A DNA stretch of 31,726 bases from JAGSOU01 sp049974865 (GTDB lineage: Bacteria > Pseudomonadota > Alphaproteobacteria > Rhodobacterales > Rhodobacteraceae). The position numbers were made by a program, and so were the translations under genes. The notes under the pieces are model-generated. The model was not told the origin of the DNA. It saw only the letters and a list, made by a program, of their open reading frames with translations, and did no database searches. This document shows, piece by piece, positions 14,593-22,431 of this stretch (the first letter of the stretch is position 1; every line of letters starts with the position of its first letter). The stretch is from NCBI GenBank assembly GCA_049974865.1, contig JBNGCX010000047.1, positions 1-31,726 on the forward strand, in the 5' to 3' direction.

Positions 14593-15768
14593 ATGGTTTT
14601 CGATTTTTTCAGGCGCGCGGAGCCGAAGGCGCCCGAGGCCAAGGCCTCGGCCACGGGGCCGGCGATCGCCTGGCACGGGGCGGGGCGCGTGGCCTGGAGC
14701 CCGCGGGACGCGGTGTCGCTGACACGGGCGGGGTTCACCGGCAACCCGGTGGGGTTCCGGTCGGTCAAGCTGATCGCCGAGGCGGCAGCGGCGCTGCCGC
14801 TGGTGCTGCAGGACGAGGCGCGGCGCTACGAGGCGCATCCGGTGCTGGACCTCGTGGCCCGGCCCAACGGCGCGCAGGGGCGGGCGGAGCTGTTCGAGGC
14901 GCTGTACGGGCAGCTCTTGCTGTCGGGGAATGCCTATCTGGAGGCGGTGGGCGGCGAGGGCGGTCTGCCGCTGGAGCTGCATGTGCTGCGGTCGGACAGG
15001 ATGAGCCTGGTGCCCGGGGGCGACGGCTGGCCGGTGGCCTATGATTATTCGGTGGGCGGGCGCAGGCACCGGTTCGACATGACCGGGGCGCTGCCGCCGA
15101 TCTGCCATATCAAGAGCTTTCACCCGCAGGACGACCATTACGGGCTATCGCCGATGCAGGCGGCCGCCACGGCGCTGGATGTGCACAATGCAGCCAGCCG
15201 CTGGTCCAAGGCGCTGCTGGACAATGCGGCGCGACCCTCGGGCGCCATCGTCTATCGCGGGGCGGACGGGCAGGCCAGCCTGACCGAGGAACAGTACCAG
15301 CGCCTGCAGGACGAGATGCTGTCCTATCACCAGGGCGCGGCCAATGCCGGGCGGCCGATGCTGCTGGAAGGGGGCCTCGACTGGAAGCCGATGGGTTTCA
15401 GCCCCTCGGACATGGAGTTCCAGAAGACCAAGGAGGCGGCGGCGCGGGAGATCGCGCTGGCCTTCGGGGTGCCGCCGATGCTGCTGGGGATGCCGGGGGA
15501 CGCGGCCTATGCAAATTACCAGGAGGCGAACCGGGCCTTCTACCGGCTGACGGTGCTGCCGCTGGCGACCAAGGTCGCGGCGGCGGTGTCGGAGTTCCTG
15601 TCGCGCTTTGCCGGCGAGCGGGTGGTGCTGAAGCCCGACCTCGACCAGGTGCCGGCGCTGTCGGCCGAGCGCGAGGCGCAGTGGAACCGGGTCAGCCGGG
15701 CCGATTTCCTGACCGATGCCGAGAAGCGGATGCTGCTGGGGCTGCCCAAGCTGGCGGAGGATGAATGA
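14593..15768 (+). CDS. GTA gp3, portal protein
   Basis: A 391-residue HK97-family portal protein. It forms the dodecameric ring through which DNA enters and leaves the head. Typical segments are NPVGFRSVKLIAEAAAALPL (about 51-70), the LLLSGNAYLEAV strand, the HIKSFHPQDDHYGLSPMQAAATALD region, and the later LAFGVPPMLLGMPGDAAYANYQEANRAFY block, the last being very characteristic of this family. The ATG at 14593 has GAGGAG about 8 bases upstream. The longer in-frame extension to 14440 is rejected because it runs through the repeat-like gap. Overlaps g3.5 by 4 bases (ATGA). Confidence 0.95.
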   Translation: MVFDFFRRAEPKAPEAKASATGPAIAWHGAGRVAWSPRDAVSLTRAGFTGNPVGFRSVKLIAEAAAALPLVLQDEARRYEAHPVLDLVARPNGAQGRAELFEALYGQLLLSGNAYLEAVGGEGGLPLELHVLRSDRMSLVPGGDGWPVAYDYSVGGRRHRFDMTGALPPICHIKSFHPQDDHYGLSPMQAAATALDVHNAASRWSKALLDNAARPSGAIVYRGADGQASLTEEQYQRLQDEMLSYHQGAANAGRPMLLEGGLDWKPMGFSPSDMEFQKTKEAAAREIALAFGVPPMLLGMPGDAAYANYQEANRAFYRLTVLPLATKVAAAVSEFLSRFAGERVVLKPDLDQVPALSAEREAQWNRVSRADFLTDAEKRMLLGLPKLAEDE

Positions 15769-16007
15769 GCGATGGATCGGAGCGGACCGGATCGCGCTAT
15801 CTCTATGCGCCCTTCGAGGTGGCCAATGCCCGGATCGAGGCCAATGAGCGCGTGGCCGAGGAGCGCTGGGCGGCGCTGTCCTACCGGCTGGAGCGGATCG
15901 AGATTTCGCAGGAGCGCGTGGAGCGGCGGCTGTGGCTGGCCGTCTATGGCGTGGTGGCGGTGATTTTGGCGCAGGGCGTGACCTCGCTGCTGGCGGTCGC
16001 GCCGTAA
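15765..16007 (+). CDS. GTA gp3.5, small membrane protein
   Basis: An 80-residue protein. An amphipathic helix (about 15-52, FEVANARIEANERVAEERWA) leads to one membrane helix near the C-terminus (about 56-78, LWLAVYGVVAVILAQGVTSL). Position, size and the ATGA overlap with the portal gene fit RcGTA g3.5. Its job is unknown. The topology resembles a small phage membrane protein with an N-terminal coiled coil inside the cell. Confidence 0.8.
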   Translation: MSDGSERTGSRYLYAPFEVANARIEANERVAEERWAALSYRLERIEISQERVERRLWLAVYGVVAVILAQGVTSLLAVAP

Positions 16008-16019
16008 GGAGATTTGCGG

Positions 16020-16586
16020 ATGGATGAAACGGATTTGGCGGCGGGGCTGGAGCGCAAGTTCTGCCCGGCCGGGGCCGGGCTGTCGGTGACGGATGGAACG
16101 GTGGTGGAAGGCTATGCCTCGCTTTTCGGGAAACCCGACCAGGGCGGCGACGTGGTGCAGAAGGGGGCCTATGCGGCCTCGCTGAAGGCGCTGGGGGCGC
16201 AGGGGCGGCGGGTGAAGATGCTGTGGCAGCACGACCCGGCTCAGCCCATCGGCGTGTGGGACGAGGTGCGCGAGGACGGGCGGGGCCTCTACGTCAAGGG
16301 GCGGTTGCTGACCGATGTGGCGCGGGGGCGCGAGGCTGCCGCGCTGATCGAGGCCGGCGCCATCGAGGGGCTGTCGATCGGCTACCGCACTCGCAAGGCG
16401 CACAAGGATGCGGGCGGCCGGCGGCTGCTGTCCGAGCTGGAGCTGTGGGAGGTGTCGCTGGTGACTTTCCCCATGCTTCCCGATGCGCGGGTGGGCGCCA
16501 AGGCTGAAGAGCCCGCCGAGGTGCTGCTGCGTGACCTGGCGGAGGCCTTCGACGGCGCCCGCCGCGTGCTGGCCGGGGATGAGTGA
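16020..16586 (+). CDS. GTA gp4, prohead protease
   Basis: A 188-residue HK97-type prohead protease (peptidase S78/U35 group). It cuts the N-terminal part of the capsid protein during head maturation. The likely active-site His is in KMLWQHDPAQPIG, the Ser in EGLSIGYRT, and an acidic partner in LSELELWEVSLVTFPM. The start at 16020 has AGGAG 8 bases upstream; a TTG six bases earlier overlaps that site and is rejected. It follows g3.5 by 12 bases and comes before the capsid gene. Confidence 0.92.
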   Translation: MDETDLAAGLERKFCPAGAGLSVTDGTVVEGYASLFGKPDQGGDVVQKGAYAASLKALGAQGRRVKMLWQHDPAQPIGVWDEVREDGRGLYVKGRLLTDVARGREAAALIEAGAIEGLSIGYRTRKAHKDAGGRRLLSELELWEVSLVTFPMLPDARVGAKAEEPAEVLLRDLAEAFDGARRVLAGDE

Positions 16587-16622
16587 CCGGGCCGTGACCT
16601 CTGTTTGGAACAGGATTGAGAC

Positions 16623-17807
16623 ATGACCACGAGCGAGACCAAATCCGGGGCGGCTGGGGCGCCCGCGGCGGAGGTGAAATATGCCATGAAGGGGTTTCTG
16701 AATGAATTCAGCACCTTTCAGGGCGAAGTTAAATCGAAGCTTCAAGAGCAGGAAGAACGACTGACCATGCTGGATCGGAAAACCCTTATCACCGGGCGTC
16801 CCGCCCTTTCCGCCGCCGCCGAGACGGAGGCGCCGCATCAGAAGGCCTTTGCCGCCTATCTGCGCTCGGGCGATGACGACGCGCTGCGCGGGCTGGAACT
16901 GGAGGGCAAGGCGTTGAACTCCGCGGTGGCGGCCGAGGGCGGCTACCTTGTGGACCCGCAGACCTCGGAGGCGATCAAGAGCGTGCTGCGGGCCAATGCC
17001 TCGATCCGGGCCATCGCGCAGGTGGTCAGCGTCGAGGCGACCTCCTTCGACGTGCTGGTCGACCATACCGATATCGGCTCGGGCTGGGCGACGGAGGCGG
17101 GGTCGGTCGCCGAGACCGACACGCCGCAGTTCGACCGGGTGACCATCCCGCTGCATGAGTTGAGCGCGATGCCCAAGGCCAGCCAGCGGCTGCTGGACGA
17201 CAGCGCCTTCGACATCGAGGGCTGGCTCGCGGGGCGCATCGCCGACAAGTTCGCCCGGGCCGAGGCGGCGGCCTTCATCACCGGCGACGGGGTGGACAAG
17301 CCAACGGGCTTCCTGAGCCACACGCAGGTGGCGGACGCGACGTGGTCCTGGGGGAATATCGGCTATATCGCCACCGGCACCGATGGCGATTTCAACGCCA
17401 CCGCGCCCTCGGATGCGATCCTCGACCTCGTCTATGCGCTGGGCGCGCGCTACCGGGCCAACGCCAGTTTCGTGATGAACTCCAAGACCGCGGGCGTGGT
17501 ACGCAAGATGAAGGATGCCGACGGCCGTTTCCTGTGGTCGGACGGGCTGGCCGCGGGGGAACCGGCGCGGCTGCTGGGCTATCCGGTGCTGATCGCCGAG
17601 GACATGCCGGATATCGCCTCGGGTGCCACGGCCATCGCGTTCGGCGATTTCGCGGCCGGTTACACCGTGGCCGAGCGGCCCGACCTGCGGGTGCTGCGCG
17701 ACCCGTTCTCGGCCAAGCCGCACGTGCTGTTCTACGCAACCAAGCGGGTGGGCGGCGATGTCAGCGACTTCGCCGCGATCAAGCTGCTGAAATTCGCGAT
17801 CTCGTAA
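16623..17807 (+). CDS. GTA gp5, major capsid protein
   Basis: A 394-residue HK97-fold capsid protein. The N-terminal about 100 residues include a coiled coil (LNEFSTFQGEVKSKLQEQEERLTML) of the delta/scaffold type that the gp4 protease normally removes. The mature part starts around ALNSAVAAEGGYLVDPQTSEAI and contains SIRAIAQVVSVEATSFDVLVD and the P-domain region ASFVMNSKTAGVVRKMKDADGRFLW. The C-terminus HVLFYATKRVGGDVSDFAAIKLLKF is typical for phage capsid families. It ends just before a stem-loop. Confidence 0.96.
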   Translation: MTTSETKSGAAGAPAAEVKYAMKGFLNEFSTFQGEVKSKLQEQEERLTMLDRKTLITGRPALSAAAETEAPHQKAFAAYLRSGDDDALRGLELEGKALNSAVAAEGGYLVDPQTSEAIKSVLRANASIRAIAQVVSVEATSFDVLVDHTDIGSGWATEAGSVAETDTPQFDRVTIPLHELSAMPKASQRLLDDSAFDIEGWLAGRIADKFARAEAAAFITGDGVDKPTGFLSHTQVADATWSWGNIGYIATGTDGDFNATAPSDAILDLVYALGARYRANASFVMNSKTAGVVRKMKDADGRFLWSDGLAAGEPARLLGYPVLIAEDMPDIASGATAIAFGDFAAGYTVAERPDLRVLRDPFSAKPHVLFYATKRVGGDVSDFAAIKLLKFAIS

Positions 17808-17822
17808 CCGCGGGGTCGCGAT

Positions 17823-17846
17823 GGGCCGGCGTTTGCGCGCCGGCCC
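17823..17846 (+). other. Stem-loop after the capsid gene
   Basis: GGGCCGGCG (17823-17831) pairs perfectly with CGCCGGCCC (17838-17846) over a 6-base TTTGCG loop. There is no T tract. It lies in the 141-base g5-g6 gap and could protect the 3' end of capsid mRNA or weakly block readthrough, which would raise capsid levels over tail proteins. Confidence 0.5.
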
Positions 17847-17948
17847 GGGCGCGCGCCGAGAGAGCCTTGCGTTGTCTAGCTGCTCCCTCCGTCCGAGCAA
17901 TGCGGGTGGCGCGCGCCTTTTCCTGGGGCGGGTTTCCGGAGGTTTTCC

Positions 17949-18548
17949 ATGATGTTGATCGAGCAGACCACAGTGGCCGCCGCGGCGTTGCCCCTGGGGC
18001 AATTCAAGGACCATCTGCGCCTGGGCACGGGGTTTGCCGATGACGGGGCCGAGGATGCGCTGATCGAGGCGCTGCTGCGGGCGTCCATGGCGGCGGTCGA
18101 GGGGCGCACGGGCAAGGTGCTGCTTGCGCGCGAGTTCACCTGGGCGCTGACCGCCTGGCGGGAGGCGGCGGCGCAGGCGCTGCCGGTGGCGCCGGTGAGC
18201 GATCTGCTGGAGCTGAAGGTGATTGACCGCGCCGGGGCGGCGACGGTGATCGACGCAGGGAATTACCGGCTGGAAAGCGACACGCACCGGCCGCGGCTGG
18301 CGGCCAACGGCGCGCAACTGCCCGCGATCCCGCTGGGGGGCAGCGCGGAGGTCCGGTTCCGGGCGGGGTTCGGCGCGGCGTGGGACGCGGTGCCCCCGGA
18401 CCTCGGCCAGGCGGTGTTCCTGCTGGCCGCGCATTACCACGAGCACCGCGACGAGGCGGCCTTGGGCGAACGGGCCATGCCCTTCGGCGTGGCCAGCCTG
18501 GTCGAGCGCTGGCGCACGGTGCGCGTCCTCGGCGGGGGCGCGGCATGA
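17949..18548 (+). CDS. GTA gp6, head-tail adaptor
   Basis: A 199-residue protein of the phage gp6-like head-tail connector group (phiE125 gp8 type). The N-terminal helical part (VAAAALPLGQFKDHLRLGTGFADDGAEDALIEALLRASMAAVE, read in pieces) is the usual start, with an Ala-Ala-Val-Glu helix; strands follow at about 80-140; the C-terminus holds DLGQAVFLLAAHYHEHRDEA, also typical. It binds the portal ring. GGAGG lies 6 bases before the ATG at 17949; a second ATG follows immediately. The stop overlaps the start of g7. Confidence 0.88.
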   Translation: MMLIEQTTVAAAALPLGQFKDHLRLGTGFADDGAEDALIEALLRASMAAVEGRTGKVLLAREFTWALTAWREAAAQALPVAPVSDLLELKVIDRAGAATVIDAGNYRLESDTHRPRLAANGAQLPAIPLGGSAEVRFRAGFGAAWDAVPPDLGQAVFLLAAHYHEHRDEAALGERAMPFGVASLVERWRTVRVLGGGAA

Positions 18549-18883
18549 GCGGGCCGGTGCTGAACCGCCGCCTGGTGCTGGAGGCGCCCCAGCGGGTGGC
18601 CGATGGCGCGGGCGGCTTTGCCGAGAGCTGGGCCGCGATGGGCACGCTCTGGGCCGAGGTGAGGCCGGGCACCGGGCGCGAGACCGGCGGGCAGGGTGGG
18701 GCGCTGTCCCGCGTGCCCTACCGGATCACCGTGCGCGGTGCGCCGGTGGGGGCGCCCGCGCGCCCCAAGCCCGAGCAGCGGTTTCGCGAGGGAAGCCGCG
18801 TGTTTCACATCCTCGCCGTGACCGAGCGCGACGGGCGCGGCCATTACCTGACCTGTTTTGCCGAAGAGGAGCTGGGCGCATGA
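18545..18883 (+). CDS. GTA gp7, head-tail stopper/adaptor
   Basis: A 112-residue protein of the phage head-closure group (SPP1 gp16 type): LNRRLVLEAPQRVADGAGGFAESWAAMGTLWAEVRP is the common N-terminal pattern, followed by a strand-rich YRITVRGAP and RVFHILAVTERDGRGHYLTC. It connects the adaptor ring to the tail terminator. It starts within the stop of g6 (ATGA) and ends within the start of g8 (ATGA), so translation of g6-g7-g8 is coupled. Confidence 0.88.
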   Translation: MSGPVLNRRLVLEAPQRVADGAGGFAESWAAMGTLWAEVRPGTGRETGGQGGALSRVPYRITVRGAPVGAPARPKPEQRFREGSRVFHILAVTERDGRGHYLTCFAEEELGA

Positions 18884-19287
18884 GCTATGGCGTATCGGCC
18901 GCCCTGCAGGCGGCGGTGTATCAGCATCTGGCCGCCGACGCGGCGCTGGCGGCGCTGGTGGGCGGCGCGATCTACGACGCGCTGCCGGCGGGGACCTTGC
19001 CGGACCTTTATGTCAGCCTCGGCCCGGAGGAGGCGCGCGACCGCTCGGACAAGACCGGCGGCGGGGCGCTGCACCTGTTCACGGTCAGCGTGGTCAGCGC
19101 CACGGCCGGCTTCCAGGCGGCCAAGGATGCGGCGGCGGCGGTGTCGGACGCGCTGGTGGACGCGCCGCTGAGCCTTGGCCGCGGCGTGCTGGTGAGCCTG
19201 CAATTCGACCGGGCGCGGGCCGAACGGCTGACCGACGGCACCCGGCGCATCGACCTGCGCTTCCGTGCGCGGGTGGACGATCAATGA
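18880..19287 (+). CDS. GTA gp8, tail terminator (DUF3168)
   Basis: A 135-residue protein of the DUF3168 family. The start SYGVSAALQAAVYQHLAADAALAALVGGAIYDALP (read in pieces) and the later strands LHLFTVSVVSATAGFQAAKDAA and RRIDLRFRARVDD are characteristic. In RcGTA it forms the hexameric ring that ends the tail tube and joins it to the head. Overlaps g7 by 4 bases. Confidence 0.9.
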   Translation: MSYGVSAALQAAVYQHLAADAALAALVGGAIYDALPAGTLPDLYVSLGPEEARDRSDKTGGGALHLFTVSVVSATAGFQAAKDAAAAVSDALVDAPLSLGRGVLVSLQFDRARAERLTDGTRRIDLRFRARVDDQ

Positions 19288-19310
19288 CCCTCAGATTGGA
19301 GTGACGCAAA

Positions 19311-19724
19311 ATGACGGCCCAGAATGGCAAGGACCTTCTGATCAAGCTCGACCTGACCGGTGGCGGCCAGTTCGAGACCATCGCGGGGCTGCGCGCCACG
19401 CGGATCAACTTCAACGCCGAGACGGTGGATGTGACCAGCCTGGAAAGCCAGGGGGGCTGGCGCGAGCTGCTGGCCGGTGCCGGCGTGAAATCGGCGGGGA
19501 TCACCGGCGCGGGGGTGTTCAGGGATGCCAGCACCGATGAGCGCGCGCGGCAGATATTCTTCGATGGCGAGACGCCGGATTTCCAGGTGGTGATCCCGGC
19601 CTTCGGCATCGTGCAGGGGCCGTTCCAGGTGACGGCGCTGGAATACGCGGGCAGCCATAACGGCGAGGCGAGCTATGAGCTGAGCCTCGCCTCGGCGGGT
19701 GTGCTGACCTTTACGGCGCTGTGA
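19311..19724 (+). CDS. GTA gp9, tail tube protein
   Basis: A 137-residue major tail protein of the TP901-1 group. It starts with GKDLLIKLDLTGGGQFETIAGLRATRINFNAETVDVTSLE (read in pieces), where 'F-x-T-I-A-G-x-R' and 'E-x-V-D-V-T' are the typical motifs, and ends in a strand-rich region with SYELSLASAGVLTFTAL. It stacks as hexamers to form the tube for DNA exit. GGAG lies 10 bases before the start. The stop overlaps the g10 start (TGATG). Confidence 0.93.
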   Translation: MTAQNGKDLLIKLDLTGGGQFETIAGLRATRINFNAETVDVTSLESQGGWRELLAGAGVKSAGITGAGVFRDASTDERARQIFFDGETPDFQVVIPAFGIVQGPFQVTALEYAGSHNGEASYELSLASAGVLTFTAL

Positions 19725-20050
19725 TGGCGAACCCTTGGGCAGGCGAGGTGGCGCTGGTCATGGATGGCCGGCGCCACGTTCTGAAGCTGACGCTGGGCGC
19801 GCTGGCGGAGCTGGAGGCGGGGCTGAAGGCCGACAGCCTGGTGGCGCTGATCGAGCGGTTCGAGGGCGGGGCCTATGGCACGCGGGACGTGCTGGCGCTG
19901 CTGCTCGCGGGGCTGCGCGGGGGCGGCTGGCAGGGATCGGCGGCCGACCTGGCATCGGCCGAGATCGCGGGCGGGCCGGTGGAGGCCGCGCGGGTGGCCG
20001 CCGAGCTGCTGACCCGTGCCTTCACGGTGCCGGACCATGACGGCGTTTGA
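19724..20050 (+). CDS. GTA gp10, tail assembly chaperone
   Basis: A 108-residue protein of the GTA gp10 / phage TAC_11 group: GRRHVLKLTLGALAELEAGL, then a helical region with GTRDVLALLLAGLRGGG. By position after the tail tube and before the tape measure it is the first tail chaperone, equal to lambda gpG. The ATG at 19724 is the TGATG start; the GTG one codon earlier is less likely. Its last 14 bases overlap g10.1 in another frame, and its UGA stop is followed by C. Confidence 0.87.
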   Translation: MANPWAGEVALVMDGRRHVLKLTLGALAELEAGLKADSLVALIERFEGGAYGTRDVLALLLAGLRGGGWQGSAADLASAEIAGGPVEAARVAAELLTRAFTVPDHDGV

Positions 20051-20237
20051 CTGGCCCGCGCTGATGCGGGCGGGGCTGCACGGGCTGCGCTTGCGGCCCG
20101 CGCAGTTCTGGGCGCTGAGCCCGGCGGAGCTGATGCTGATGCTGGGCGCGGGGTCCGGTCCCGCGCCCTTGTCGCGCGCCCGGCTGGAGGAGCTGGCGGC
20201 GGCCTTTCCCGACACATCCGAAAGGACTGAGGAATGA
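20037..20237 (+). CDS. GTA gp10.1, second tail assembly chaperone
   Basis: A 66-residue helical protein: TAFDWPALMRAGLHGLRLRPAQFWALSPAELMLMLG (read in pieces) fits the short 'phage tail assembly chaperone' family found between g10 and g11 (rcc01693-like / TAC_6). The motif 'L-x-P-x-x-F-W-x-L-T/S-P-x-E-L' is characteristic. It probably escorts the tape measure protein together with gp10. Start at 20037 is inside the end of g10; its stop overlaps g11 (ATGA). Confidence 0.87.
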   Translation: MTAFDWPALMRAGLHGLRLRPAQFWALSPAELMLMLGAGSGPAPLSRARLEELAAAFPDTSERTEE

Positions 20238-20896
20238 CGGAGATCGACGGGCTGGATGCCCTTGAGGCGGAGATTGACGCGCTGGAGGAGACCCTGGGGG
20301 GCGCGCGCGGCATGGCGGCGGCCTTTGACCTGGAGCTGGTCAGGATGCGCGACAGCCTGACCCTGACCGGGCGCGAGGTGGGGGTGCTGTCGCGCTCCAT
20401 CGGGCGGGGGCTGCGCTCGGCCTTTGACGGGCTGGTCTTTGACGGGATGAAGCTGTCCGAGGCGATGCGGGACCTGGCGAACTCGATCCTGAACGCGACC
20501 TATTCGGCGGCGGTACGCCCGGTGCAGAACCACCTGGGCGGGCTCATCGCCTCGGGCATCGAGGGCGTGGTGAAGGGGGCGATGCCCTTTGCCGCGGGCG
20601 CGGCCTTCACCCAGGGCCGGGTGATGCCCTTTGCCAGCGGCGGCGTGGTGCGGCAGGCCAGCTATTTCCCGATGCGGGGCGGCATCGGGATGATGGGCGA
20701 GGCGGGGCCAGAGGCGATCATGCCGCTGACGCGGGGCGCGGACGGGCGGCTGGGCGTGCAGGCGCAGGGCGCGGCGCGGCCCGTGCAGATCACCATGAAT
20801 ATCAGCACGCCCGACGTGCAGGGCTTTCAGCGCAGCCAGAGCCAGATCGCGGCGGAACTCGGCCGCATGCTGAGCCGCGGCCAGCGCAACAGCTGA
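20234..20896 (+). CDS. GTA gp11, tape measure protein
   Basis: A 220-residue protein, very short for a tape measure but similar to RcGTA gp11. The N-terminal part is a long helix with coiled-coil character (LDALEAEIDALEETLGGARG), the middle has hydrophobic Gly/Ala-rich segments (LGGLIASGIEGVVKGAMPFAAGAAF), and then FASGGVV...GMMGEAGPEAIMPLTRG, a motif common in phage tail tape measure proteins. It sets the short tail and is likely released with DNA. Overlaps g10.1 by 4 bases and ends 18 bases before g12. Confidence 0.92.
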   Translation: MTEIDGLDALEAEIDALEETLGGARGMAAAFDLELVRMRDSLTLTGREVGVLSRSIGRGLRSAFDGLVFDGMKLSEAMRDLANSILNATYSAAVRPVQNHLGGLIASGIEGVVKGAMPFAAGAAFTQGRVMPFASGGVVRQASYFPMRGGIGMMGEAGPEAIMPLTRGADGRLGVQAQGAARPVQITMNISTPDVQGFQRSQSQIAAELGRMLSRGQRNS

Positions 20897-20914
20897 CAAG
20901 GAGAGGAGGGAGCG

Positions 20915-21547
20915 ATGGGATTTCACGAGGTGAGATTTCCGCCCAACCTGAGCTTTGGCTCGGTGGGCGGGCCCGAGCGGCGGACCGAGATCGTGACGCT
21001 GGCCAACGGGTTCGAGGAGCGCAACACGCCCTGGGAACATGCGCGCCGGCGCTACGATGCGGGGGTGGGGTTGCGCTCGCTCGACGATGTGGAGGCGCTG
21101 ATCGCGTTCTTCGAGGCGCGGCGCGGGCAGCTTTACGGGTTCCGCTGGAAGGACTGGTCGGATTTCAAATCCTGCCTGCCCACGCGCGAGGCGGATTTCC
21201 AGGACCAGGAGATCGCGCTGGGGGATGGCGCGACGAAGGTGTTCCAGTTGACCAAGGCCTATGCCTCGGGCGAGGCGCGCTATGTCCGCCCGATCACCAA
21301 GCCGGTGGCGGGCACGGTGCGGGTCGGCGTGGACGGCAGCGCGCTGCGTGAGGGCGTGCATTTCGAGGTGGACACGGCGACCGGGTTGGTCACGCTGGTC
21401 GACCCGCCCGATATCGGGGTGATCGTCAGCGCCGGGTTCGAGTTCGACGTTCCGGTGCGCTTCGACACCGATCTGATCCAGACCTCGGTCAGCAGTTTCA
21501 AGGCAGGCGACGTGCCGCGCGTGCCGGTGGTGGAGCTGCGGGTCTGA
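20915..21547 (+). CDS. GTA gp12, distal tail protein (DUF2460)
   Basis: A 210-residue DUF2460 / TIGR02217-type protein. Start GFHEVRFPPNLSFGSVGGPERRTEIVTLANGFEERNTPW (read in pieces) and the motif FFEARRGQLYGFRWKDWSDFKSC are the family signature; the second half is a beta-rich domain. It forms the ring below the tail tube. The strong site AAGGAGAGGAGGGAGCG precedes the ATG. The stop overlaps the g13 start (TGATG). Confidence 0.93.
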   Translation: MGFHEVRFPPNLSFGSVGGPERRTEIVTLANGFEERNTPWEHARRRYDAGVGLRSLDDVEALIAFFEARRGQLYGFRWKDWSDFKSCLPTREADFQDQEIALGDGATKVFQLTKAYASGEARYVRPITKPVAGTVRVGVDGSALREGVHFEVDTATGLVTLVDPPDIGVIVSAGFEFDVPVRFDTDLIQTSVSSFKAGDVPRVPVVELRV

Positions 21548-22431
21548 TGGCGGTTGCGGAGGACTTGCTGGCCCATCTGGGGACGGGTGCGACGACGCTG
21601 TGCCGCTGCTGGGCGGTGACGCGCAGGGATGGCGTGGTGATGGGGTTCACCGATCACGACCGGGAACTGGGCTTTGGCGGGATCACCTTCCGCCCCAACA
21701 CGGGGCTGACGGCGCGGGCGCTGACCCAGACCACGGGGCTGTCGGTGGACAATACCGAGGCCGTGGGCGCGCTGAGCGACGCGGCGGTGCGCGAGGCGGA
21801 TCTGCTGGCCGGGCGCTATGACGGGGCCGGTATCCGGGCCTGGCTGGTGAACTGGGCGGCGCCTGAACAGCGGGTGATGCAGTTCCAGGGCTCGATCGGC
21901 GAGGTCACGCGGCTGGGCGGGGCCTTCCAGGCCGAGCTGCGGGGGCTGGCCGAGGCGCTGAACCAGCCGCAGGGGCACGTCTATCAGAAGCCCTGCGCGG
22001 CGGTTCTGGGGGACGGGGAGTGCCGGTTCGACCTGGATCAGCCTGGCTATTCCGTCGAGTTGCCGGCGGAGGCGGTCGAGGAGGCGCGGGTGTTCCGTTT
22101 CGCGGGCCTCAACGGGTTTGAGCCGCGCTGGTTCGAGGCCGGGCGTTTGCGGGTGCTGGACGGCGCGGGCGCGGGCGTGATCGGGATCATCAAGAACGAC
22201 CGCTACGAGGGGGGCGTGCGGGTGGTCGAGCTGTGGGAGTCGCTGCGCCTGCCGGTGGCGGCGGGCGATCTGCTGCGGCTGGAGGCGGGCTGCGACAAGC
22301 GGGCCGAGACCTGCCGGCTGAAATTCAACAACCTGCTGAATTTCCGCGGCTTCCCTCATGTGCCGGGCGAGGACTGGCTGATCAGCTACCCGGTGTCGGG
22401 CGGCCGCAACGACGGCGGGAGCCTGCAATGA
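21547..22431 (+). CDS. GTA gp13, baseplate hub protein (DUF2163 / BR0599)
   Basis: A 294-residue protein with an N-terminal DUF2163 domain (CWAVTRRDGVVMGFTDHDRELGFGG) and a C-terminal BR0599-type domain with LRLEAGCDKRAETCRLKFNN, FRGFPHVPGED at the end. Four cysteines, Cys150, Cys159, Cys249 and Cys256, have spacing C-x8-C ... C-x6-C, as in the iron-sulfur domain of phage lambda gpL. It is therefore the gpL-like hub and may bind a 4Fe-4S cluster. The metal is inference from the Cys pattern. Overlaps g14 by 4 bases. Confidence 0.93.
   Translation: MAVAEDLLAHLGTGATTLCRCWAVTRRDGVVMGFTDHDRELGFGGITFRPNTGLTARALTQTTGLSVDNTEAVGALSDAAVREADLLAGRYDGAGIRAWLVNWAAPEQRVMQFQGSIGEVTRLGGAFQAELRGLAEALNQPQGHVYQKPCAAVLGDGECRFDLDQPGYSVELPAEAVEEARVFRFAGLNGFEPRWFEAGRLRVLDGAGAGVIGIIKNDRYEGGVRVVELWESLRLPVAAGDLLRLEAGCDKRAETCRLKFNNLLNFRGFPHVPGEDWLISYPVSGGRNDGGSLQ

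Noticed and set aside
13039..15138. A 699-codon minus-strand frame opposite g2 and g3
   Set aside because: It is antisense to recognised terminase and portal genes, with artefact composition.
15540..18446. A 968-codon open frame on the minus strand opposite g3-g6
   Set aside because: It crosses five recognised plus-strand genes and has the Arg/His/Pro/Gln-rich look of an antisense artefact.
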